A stretch of DNA of 26,903 bases. It comes from Magnetococcales bacterium. Lineage in GTDB: Bacteria; Pseudomonadota; Magnetococcia; Magnetococcales; DC0425bin3. The notes under the pieces were generated by a model, which did no database searches, had not been told where the DNA came from, and saw only the letters and a list, made by a program, of their open reading frames with translations. Made by a program: the position numbers and the translations under genes. The stretch is from NCBI GenBank assembly GCA_015229045.1, contig JADGCJ010000039.1:1-26903 (forward strand), written 5' to 3'. The first letter of the stretch is position 1; each line of letters begins with the position of its first letter. Positions 5,993 to 12,710 of this stretch are shown piece by piece.

Positions 5993-6916
5993 ATGCAGGA
6001 AGCGCCTCCGATCTCCCTCCTCGTGCCCACCCGGGGACGCACCGACGAGCTGCGGAGGTTGCTCGATTCCCTGGCCGGACAGGATCATCCTCGGCTGGAG
6101 GTCGTCATCGCCGACAACAACGACCCAGGCCAGACCATCGAAGCGCTTGTGGAACCCTATCGAGAAAGGCTCGCCATTCACCATTTCAGAAGCCGCACCG
6201 GTATCTCCCAGGCACGCAATGATGGCTTGCCCTGCCTGCGAGGAGAGGTGGTGGCTTTCCCCGACGACGACTGCTGGTATCCCCCGGACCTTCTTTCCCG
6301 GGTGGCCCGGCTGCTCCGCGACCACCCCGGGTGGGATGGCATTTCCGGGCAGATCATGGATGCAGAGGGGAGCCGCTTTCATGGTCTGCCGGGACGATGG
6401 CCCACCTGGATCACTCCCATCAACTTCCTTGATCGGGGATGCTCCTTCACCTTTTTCTTCCGCCGCCATGTCATCGAAACCGTAGGAAGATTCGATGAAA
6501 CATTGGGCGTCGGTGCAGGGACCCCCTGGGGATCGGGAGAGGAGTCGGATTTTCTTCTCCGTGCCCTCGAGTGCGGATTCGCCATCCGTTATTGCCCGGA
6601 GATCCGGGTTCATCATCCCGACAAGGAGCTTATCTACGGACCGGAAATGTATCGCCGGGCCTTCTCCTACGGCTGCGGATTGGGCCGTCTGTTGCGCAAG
6701 CACGCCCTGCCCTTGTGGTTCGTCCACTCCTGGTTTCTGCGTGCCATGATCGGCGTACTCCTGGGGGTGCTTTCAGGCAATCTGTCCCGGGTCCGTTATC
6801 ATGTCGCCGTACTCCGGGGACGTTGGGCGGGCTGGCGGGATGCCACACCGTTTCAGGATCAGGGAGGAGGAGTTTCCGGCATCGACTCGGATAACGGGAC
6901 CTCCTTTCCACCATGA
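5993..6916 (+). CDS. Glycosyltransferase family 2 (GT-A)
   Basis: An inverting GT-A glycosyltransferase of 307 residues. It starts with ISLLVPTRGRTDELRRLLDS (7-26), followed by VVIADNNDP (37-45), the RNDGL motif (75-79), the metal-binding DDD (91-93 in FPDDDCWYP) and a later GEESDFLLRALECG helix (182-195) supplying the catalytic base region. The C-terminal part (about 215-265) is hydrophobic and may be membrane-associated. An AAGG element precedes the ATG. Its stop overlaps the next start as ATGA (6913-6916), so the genes are translationally coupled. The acceptor sugar is unknown. Confidence 0.9.
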   Translation: MQEAPPISLLVPTRGRTDELRRLLDSLAGQDHPRLEVVIADNNDPGQTIEALVEPYRERLAIHHFRSRTGISQARNDGLPCLRGEVVAFPDDDCWYPPDLLSRVARLLRDHPGWDGISGQIMDAEGSRFHGLPGRWPTWITPINFLDRGCSFTFFFRRHVIETVGRFDETLGVGAGTPWGSGEESDFLLRALECGFAIRYCPEIRVHHPDKELIYGPEMYRRAFSYGCGLGRLLRKHALPLWFVHSWFLRAMIGVLLGVLSGNLSRVRYHVAVLRGRWAGWRDATPFQDQGGGVSGIDSDNGTSFPP

Positions 6917-8235
6917 AGGTGCTCCACGTCACCCGGGATTGCCCAATCGACAGCTTCGGGGGAACCGCACGCTATGTGCGGGATCTGATCCTGGAGTCGG
7001 AAAGGCTAGCGATTGCCGGATCGATCCTCTGGTTGAGTCCCTCACCCCGGGATGAGCGGACCACCGATGAGGGAATCCAGGTCCGCGCCCTGCATCTGCC
7101 CGGGTCGCGTCTCGATGATCCACCCCGCCTTTTCCGGTCTGCGGTGGTCACCCTGCTCAGGGAGTTGCCCGGTGAGGTGCGGATCCATTTCCATACGATG
7201 GGAATGGGCGAACTGGTGGTGGCCGAAGAGGCCAGGCGGCTCGGCTTGCAAACTTATTTCACCTACCACAGCCCGGCCTTCAGTTGCCGACGGGACGATC
7301 TGCTGATTTGGGGAAGGGATCTCCTCTGCGACGGGCGGATCCGTCCCTGGCGTTGTTCCGCCTGCGGGGCGCAGCAACAATTGGGAGGTCCACCCCTGCT
7401 GGGTCACCTGGCAACGGCCCTCTCCCTGTCGTTGACTCCCCTGTTCGCCGTATTGCCTCCGGCACTGCGGGCCAAGGTAGCCTTTTACTGGCAAACGCGC
7501 CGCTTTGGCCAGCGGTTTGCTGATTTTTTACGCGCATCCCGGGGGATCATCGGTTGCTGTGGCTGGAGCTTGCCCGTGTTACGGCTCAATGGAGCGGCGG
7601 AGAGCCGGTTGCACCATCTGCCCCAGGGGGTGAGCAGGGAGTTCCTCGCAGCACTCCAAAAGGCTGGACCGAATGAGGCAGGGGAGAACAGCACCGACGG
7701 AAAAGAGTTTCGCATCGCCTGCGTCAGCCGCATCTCGCCCCTGAAGGGCCTCCACCTCCTGGTGGAGGCCTTCACGCGCCTTCCCGATCCCGATCTTCGG
7801 CTGGAACTGATGGGACTGGTTGAGCGACGGGATGCATCATGGTTTCGGAAAAAGATCCGCCCCCATCTCGACAACGACCGGCGCATCGGCATAGCCAAAC
7901 CTCTTTCTTTCCTACAGATGCCGGAGTACTATCGCTCGTTGAGCCTGTTGGCCATCCCATCGGTCTGGCCAGAGACCGGCCCTCTGGTGCTCCTGGAGGC
8001 GATTCACATGGAAACGCCCGTCATGGGCAGCGGTCGTGTTGGCCAAATCGATCTCTTGCGCCAATGGGGCACGGTGGTCCCCGACAACACCGTTGCGGCG
8101 TGGGTGACCGCCCTGGAGGAGGTCATCGCCGCCCTGCGCAGGGGAGAGGGCCTGCCCGCGAGCACCGGAACCTGTCCACTTGCCATGGCCGATGTGGCGG
8201 GGAGAATGGCATGGATATACGAGCACTCCCGATAG
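6913..8235 (+). CDS. Glycosyltransferase family 4 with a cysteine cluster
   Basis: A 440-residue GT-B enzyme with an N-terminal SFGGTARYVRDL loop (14-25), VSRISPLKGLHLLVEAF (271-287) and the EX7E pair Glu354/Glu362 (PETGPLVLLEAI). Residues 118-152 form an insert, HSPAFSC..., with Cys125, Cys139 (LLCDG), Cys148 and Cys151 (RCSAC). This Cys pattern recurs in a subset of GT4 proteins, as I recall, and could bind zinc. The start ATG overlaps the previous stop. The sequence then runs 65 bp to the membrane protein gene in the same direction. Substrate unknown. Confidence 0.9.
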   Translation: MKVLHVTRDCPIDSFGGTARYVRDLILESERLAIAGSILWLSPSPRDERTTDEGIQVRALHLPGSRLDDPPRLFRSAVVTLLRELPGEVRIHFHTMGMGELVVAEEARRLGLQTYFTYHSPAFSCRRDDLLIWGRDLLCDGRIRPWRCSACGAQQQLGGPPLLGHLATALSLSLTPLFAVLPPALRAKVAFYWQTRRFGQRFADFLRASRGIIGCCGWSLPVLRLNGAAESRLHHLPQGVSREFLAALQKAGPNEAGENSTDGKEFRIACVSRISPLKGLHLLVEAFTRLPDPDLRLELMGLVERRDASWFRKKIRPHLDNDRRIGIAKPLSFLQMPEYYRSLSLLAIPSVWPETGPLVLLEAIHMETPVMGSGRVGQIDLLRQWGTVVPDNTVAAWVTALEEVIAALRRGEGLPASTGTCPLAMADVAGRMAWIYEHSR

Positions 8236-8300
8236 AAAAGGTTCGGAAGCCCTGTGCTGTCGACGGATAACGCGCCTGCTCCACCAGAGACATAAGATTC

Positions 8301-10214
8301 ATGTCTGAACGAGACGTCCAATCTGCACGCAGGGACGAAGATCCCCCAGGGGGATGGTTACACAACCCTTGGCTTGGCGGGGTTCTCCCTCTTGTCCTGC
8401 TCTTCGGCGTGTTTACCTGGGCCAGTTGGCGGCGGTGGGTCGATCCCGTCGTGGATTTCGGCCAGTATCTCTACGTCCCCTGGCGCCTGACGTTGGGTGA
8501 GGTATTGGACAAGGATATCTGGTACTCCTATGGCCCCCTGACCCATCGCTTCACCCAGGGGTTGTTCCAGCTCTTTGGCACCTCCTTCCTGACACTCGCT
8601 CTTGCCAATGTGTTGTTGGCCATTCTGACGACGGTCATGATCCACCGGATCTTTGCCCGGATTTTCGGTCATCGCCCGGCCACTCTTGCCGCCGGGGTTT
8701 TTATTGCCCTTTTCTGCTTTGCCCATTATAACTATTCTAGTAATTTCAATTATATAACGCCCTACAACCTCGAATCCCATTTTGGCGGAGTGTTGTGCGT
8801 AACCATGATCTGGGCCATGGGACACTCCCTGCAAAAAGGGCGTTGGTGGTGGCACGGGGCTGTCGGCCTGTCATTCGGCCTGATGTCGATGACCCGCTTG
8901 CAGATACTCTACCCCGGGCTGGCCGTGCTGGCCGCCTATGTGTTCCTCGCAGGGTTGGGACGAAGCGTCTTCCCGGGAAGATTTTCCACAAGGGTTGCCA
9001 TGGTGGCGGCGGGCGCGCTTGTGCCTGTGCTTCTCGCTTCCTGGTTGCTGGGTGATTTTGCTCTCTCCTATCTGACCGATGAGTTCAGCTTCATACGGGC
9101 AACGGTCCACACCCTGAACGGGAAACAAGGCAGCACCGGATTCCAGGCCGGTGACCATTTTTACGCGCATGTCACCGGCCTCGACGATCCATCGGGCAAC
9201 CTGTCGCTGATGTTGCAAAGTCTTGGCGCCTATGGAGTGGTGGTCGGCGTGGCGCTTTTGGGGGCTTATCTGCGACAGCGATTCTCCTCCAGCCGCTCGA
9301 GTCACTCCATAATGCCGCTCTTTCTGATCGGCTTGTTGGTGGCTACCCCGTTGTTCCTTTTCAATCCCCCGGGGGTTTCCGGCTGGGTTTCCCGCTCTCT
9401 GCCCCTGCTGGTTTTTGGCATATTCGGTTGGATGATCAAGGCGTGGTTCACTCCCCGGCAAGATGGAAGCGATCGCATCTCTCTGGCGATGGGGATCTTG
9501 TGGGGAGTCTATGCGCTGGCTCTCATGGCCAAGGTGGCTCTCAACGTCACGTTCTTCCACTATGGTTTTTTCCACGCCATGCCCGCCACCCTTTTGACCA
9601 CCGCTTTTCTTGTCGGCGGTCTGCCGCGATCATTGCACGCGTGGCCCGTGCATCGACCGTTTCTCCAGACTGCCATGACCTGGACCATCCTGCTGGTGAT
9701 GGTCTGGCATGGAACCCTTTCCCTGCTCACCTACGGTAAAAAAAGCTACCCTCTGGGCAAGGGTGATGATCTCTTCTACACTTTCAGACCGCCCTATGCC
9801 GACTGGGGTCCGGTCATTGAGGCGTATCTGACCTGGGCGGAGAGTCACATCCCCCCCTCCGCCACTGTCACGGCCCTGCCCGAAGGGGTGATGCTCGACT
9901 ATCTGGCGCGAAGAAAAAATGGCATCCCTTTCTTCGACACACTCTACCTCAACGCCATATTTTGGGGTTCCGAGAGAAATATCAGGCATTTCAAAGAGTA
10001 TAATCCGGATTTTTTCATTCTTGTCGACCGCAGCACCCGGGAGTACGGTCTGCCGCCCTTCGGATCCTCCGCAGATTTTGGTCGGAAGGAGTTGCAATGG
10101 ATCGGCCAACACTATGAAAAGGTGGCCCTGTTCGGCCAACCGCCCCTGACCAACCAGGGTTTCGGCATCATGGTCCTGCAACGGCGGAGGGGAGCCGCCG
10201 CCACGGTCGAATGA
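8301..10214 (+). CDS. Polytopic membrane protein, GT-C (GT39/GT83-like) glycosyltransferase candidate
   Basis: The 637-residue product has about ten hydrophobic segments, starting at residues 24-40 and continuing around 95-115, 125-141, 160-175, 185-245, 300-320, 335-400 and 415-480. It ends in a soluble C-terminal domain of about 150 residues. The first loop carries Asp48/Asp52 and DKDIWYSYGPL (70-80). An acidic motif followed by YGPL in the first periplasmic loop is typical of GT-C enzymes that take lipid-linked sugars. This supports a periplasmic sugar transfer role, but an O-antigen polymerase-type function cannot be excluded. The ATG at 8301 has a poor Shine-Dalgarno. Its TGA abuts a MITE-like inverted repeat at 10214. 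Confidence 0.7.
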   Translation: MSERDVQSARRDEDPPGGWLHNPWLGGVLPLVLLFGVFTWASWRRWVDPVVDFGQYLYVPWRLTLGEVLDKDIWYSYGPLTHRFTQGLFQLFGTSFLTLALANVLLAILTTVMIHRIFARIFGHRPATLAAGVFIALFCFAHYNYSSNFNYITPYNLESHFGGVLCVTMIWAMGHSLQKGRWWWHGAVGLSFGLMSMTRLQILYPGLAVLAAYVFLAGLGRSVFPGRFSTRVAMVAAGALVPVLLASWLLGDFALSYLTDEFSFIRATVHTLNGKQGSTGFQAGDHFYAHVTGLDDPSGNLSLMLQSLGAYGVVVGVALLGAYLRQRFSSSRSSHSIMPLFLIGLLVATPLFLFNPPGVSGWVSRSLPLLVFGIFGWMIKAWFTPRQDGSDRISLAMGILWGVYALALMAKVALNVTFFHYGFFHAMPATLLTTAFLVGGLPRSLHAWPVHRPFLQTAMTWTILLVMVWHGTLSLLTYGKKSYPLGKGDDLFYTFRPPYADWGPVIEAYLTWAESHIPPSATVTALPEGVMLDYLARRKNGIPFFDTLYLNAIFWGSERNIRHFKEYNPDFFILVDRSTREYGLPPFGSSADFGRKELQWIGQHYEKVALFGQPPLTNQGFGIMVLQRRRGAAATVE

Positions 10215-10339
10215 TTCCAATTTGCATTCGACGCGAGAACGAGGCAGCGAGGAGGAGGCGACGAGACAGTACGTGTCGGGTACGGCGAGGAGCCGACGAC
10301 GAAGCTAACGAAGTTATCGCTATGAATGCGAATTGGAAT
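10214..10339. mobile_element. 126-bp MITE-like foldback element
   Basis: ATTCCAATTTGCATTC (10214-10229) matches the reverse complement of 10324-10339 at 15 of 16 positions. Similarity continues inward with GCGA.AAC on both sides, to about 29 bp per arm. The interior is purine-rich and biased, with GAGG/GACGA runs, unlike neighbouring coding DNA. It encodes nothing. It fills the whole gap between two genes, touches the stop codon of the membrane protein and supplies the candidate start codons of the next gene. The family is not named; the classification is from structure. Confidence 0.75.
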
Positions 10340-11483
10340 GAATTCTTGTCCCTGTTCATCACTACCATGGTTGGGTGAAGCCTTGTCCCTGTTCGTTACC
10401 ATCAATGGCCGTTTTCTGGCGCAACCCATCACCGGGGTCCAACGCTTTGCCCTGGAAACGGTCAAGGCCTTGGACCAGCTTCTTCTGGAGGATGCGGATC
10501 TCGCTTCCCGGGTCCGGTTTCAGATCGCAGCCCCACCACGAATCGGCTTGGATCCATGTCTGCATGCCATCCCCCTGAAACAGGGCGGCCTTGCTCACAG
10601 GCTGGTTTGGGAACAGTTTTCCCTTCCCCGCATGGCGCGGGGAGGCGGTCTGCTCAACCTGGCCAACATCGGCCCGCTCCTCTTCTCCGGCCCGCAGTGG
10701 ATCGTCATGCATGACGCGGCGGTATTTCGCCATGCCGAGGCCTATACCTGGTGGTATCGCCTGCTCTACCAGGGGTTGCAACCCCTGCTGGGCAAACGCG
10801 CTCGGGCGGTCATGGTTCCCTCTTCTTTCTCTGCCCATGAGATACACCACTTCATGGGCATCGATCCCGACGCGATCCGCCTCCTTCCCGGCGAAGGTCA
10901 CCAACACCTGGATGCGGTGCAGGAGGAACCCAACACGCTCGAACGCCACGACTTGACCAACAAGCCTTTTTTCCTGACCGTGGCTTCCCTGAGCCGTCAC
11001 AAAAACCTTCAAGGTTTGATCCGGGCCCTGGGTCAGTTGCCGGATTTGGAGTTCACCATGGTCCTGGTGGGCAAGCGCATTCCCGGTGTATTCGAACACT
11101 GCCACCTGCCGGAGGATCGCCGCGTCAGACAACTGGGTTTTGTCAGCGATGGGGAGTTGAAGGCCCTTTACAGCCATGCCCGGGGATTGATCCAACCCTC
11201 CTTCTACGAGGGCTTCGGCCTGCCCCCCCTGGAAGCCATGGCCTGCGGTTGCCCCCTTCTGGTCTCTAACGCCGGATCCCTGCCGGAATTGTGCGACGAG
11301 GCCGCCCTCTATTTCGACCCGGCGTACCCCGAAGAGATAGCCCGCGCCATGCGCCGACTGCTGGAAGAACCTGGTTTGGCGGGCCAGTTGGCCGAAGCCG
11401 GTCGGAAACGGGCCCAACGCTTTTCCTGGAAAGGGACGGCTCGTAAACTGTCAGGAATCATCCTTGAGCCGGATCCGGGTTGA
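10326..11483 (+). CDS. Glycosyltransferase family 4 (mannosyltransferase-like)
   Basis: A GT-B enzyme, up to 385 residues. The recognisable fold begins FVTINGRFLAQPITGVQRFA (23-42). It then has VWEQFSLP (94-101), MHDAAVF (128-134), a VPSSFSAHEI segment, VASLSRHKNLQGLIRA (219-234) and the EX7E pair Glu295/Glu303 in YEGFGLPPLEAMACG. The pattern 'NGRFL..ITGVQR' resembles mannosyl- or rhamnosyl-type GT4 enzymes (inference). The start is doubtful: ATGs at 10326 and 10338 lie in or next to the MITE-like element, while a TTG at 10383 begins just before the conserved part. Its 3' end overlaps the convergent gene by 33 bp. Confidence 0.9.
   Translation: MRIGMNSCPCSSLPWLGEALSLFVTINGRFLAQPITGVQRFALETVKALDQLLLEDADLASRVRFQIAAPPRIGLDPCLHAIPLKQGGLAHRLVWEQFSLPRMARGGGLLNLANIGPLLFSGPQWIVMHDAAVFRHAEAYTWWYRLLYQGLQPLLGKRARAVMVPSSFSAHEIHHFMGIDPDAIRLLPGEGHQHLDAVQEEPNTLERHDLTNKPFFLTVASLSRHKNLQGLIRALGQLPDLEFTMVLVGKRIPGVFEHCHLPEDRRVRQLGFVSDGELKALYSHARGLIQPSFYEGFGLPPLEAMACGCPLLVSNAGSLPELCDEAALYFDPAYPEEIARAMRRLLEEPGLAGQLAEAGRKRAQRFSWKGTARKLSGIILEPDPG
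10345..10408 (+). repeat. Imperfect direct duplication at the GT4 start
   Basis: CTTGTCCCTGTTC occurs at 10345-10357 and again at 10382-10394, 37 bp apart. Each copy is followed by a similar TACCAT..GG tail. The first copy belongs to a short frame (ATG 10322 to TGA 10378, MNANWNEFLSLFITTMVG). The second is the true beginning of the glycosyltransferase (LSLFVTINGR). The displacement is not a multiple of three, so the duplication breaks the fusion of the two frames. Confidence 0.7.
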
Positions 11484-12710
11484 CCGGGAATCATGAGACT
11501 TTTTATCGTTAATAATCAGCAGCTTTCTGGCTGACAGATCCTGAAAGAGATGGATGAAATAAATGAAGATCAGATTGGCCCCCACCATGCCCAGGAGAAG
11601 AGAACTCACCAAATGACTCCAGTGAAGATCCTGACGGAACTGGAAAGAGAGATGCAGTGATCCCGGAAAGAGGATCATCCCGACCAGGGTGAAGCAGCCC
11701 AATCCCAGCAGCCAGGTCATGGGCAAAACCCGGCGGTTGATGAGACGGGTCAGTCTGCCTTTGTGGCGAAAATCGTGGCCGTGGATCAACCAGGCGGAAT
11801 TGTTGGTGAGCACGCCCAACAGCAAGGCATTGATCCCCACCACCACCATGGCGGAGAGGGTCAGAATCCGACTGAAGAAAAACTCCGGGACCATCCGCCT
11901 CTCCGCATAGTAGTCGAGGACTGGCAGCCCCAAAAGGAGGGCAGCGACGAGGATCACGAGACCCGCAGCGATGAAGAAGCGGGCCGGCAGAAAGGTATAG
12001 GCGGTGACGAGAATGGTGGTGAGAAACCGCAACCCGTCGTGGAACACCCTGAGTTTGGACTTTCCCAAGCGCTCCTCGTAGGGCATCTCCACCTCGGCGA
12101 TGGAGAGATTGCGGTCAAAGGCGGCCAGGGCGCTCATGGCCGGGGTAAAGTGCAGCCGGTCAGGCAACAGGTCGATCCACTCGACACAACGGCGGGTCAA
12201 TACCCGCATGCCACTGGCCGAATCCACCATGCGCACCCCGGAGAGCAGGGAGAGTATGCGGGCAAAGAAATGGTTGCCTATCCGCCGCAGCCACGGCATG
12301 CGCGATCGCCGGTGGAGGCGACACCCCACAGCGATGTCCAGGTGTCCGTCACGGAGGGTCTTGAGCAAATCGCCAAAAAAGAGCGGTGAACAGGTACCAT
12401 CGGCATCCATGAAACCCAGGTAATCTCCACGGGCCTGCCTGAAACCCTCCTTGATGGCGGCTCCATAGCCCCTGTTCACGGGAAAACGAATCAGGCGAAC
12501 ATGGGCAAAACCTTGGACGATTTCAGCGGTTCCATCGGTAGAACCATCGTCCACCACGATCACTTCGACCTCGTCGATACCCGCGCTCCGGCATATTTCC
12601 GGTACGGCCTCCTCCACCTGCCGCAGCGTCGATCCGATGGCCTCCTCTTCGTTCAGGGCCGGCAGAATGATGGAGAGTACCGTGCCAGGCAGGGAGGCGT
12701 TAAGGGTCAT
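11451..12710 (-). CDS. DPM1/GtrB-like membrane glycosyltransferase family 2
   Basis: The 419-residue product has an N-terminal GT-A domain with LSIILPALNEEEAI (12-25), VVDDGSTDGT (52-61), DAD (102-104) and the polyprenyl-phosphate glycosyltransferase mark YEERLGKSKL (211-220). Four hydrophobic segments follow at about 243-265, 283-303, 328-350 and 366-390. This layout fits enzymes that load a sugar onto undecaprenyl phosphate at the inner membrane. It could feed the GT-C-like membrane protein encoded at 8301-10214 (inference). Its start overlaps the end of the radical SAM/GT2 gene by 11 bp, so the two form an operon. Its 3' end overlaps the convergent GT4 gene by 33 bp. Confidence 0.9.
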   Translation of the reverse strand: MTLNASLPGTVLSIILPALNEEEAIGSTLRQVEEAVPEICRSAGIDEVEVIVVDDGSTDGTAEIVQGFAHVRLIRFPVNRGYGAAIKEGFRQARGDYLGFMDADGTCSPLFFGDLLKTLRDGHLDIAVGCRLHRRSRMPWLRRIGNHFFARILSLLSGVRMVDSASGMRVLTRRCVEWIDLLPDRLHFTPAMSALAAFDRNLSIAEVEMPYEERLGKSKLRVFHDGLRFLTTILVTAYTFLPARFFIAAGLVILVAALLLGLPVLDYYAERRMVPEFFFSRILTLSAMVVVGINALLLGVLTNNSAWLIHGHDFRHKGRLTRLINRRVLPMTWLLGLGCFTLVGMILFPGSLHLSFQFRQDLHWSHLVSSLLLGMVGANLIFIYFIHLFQDLSARKLLIINDKKSHDSRSTRIRLKDDS

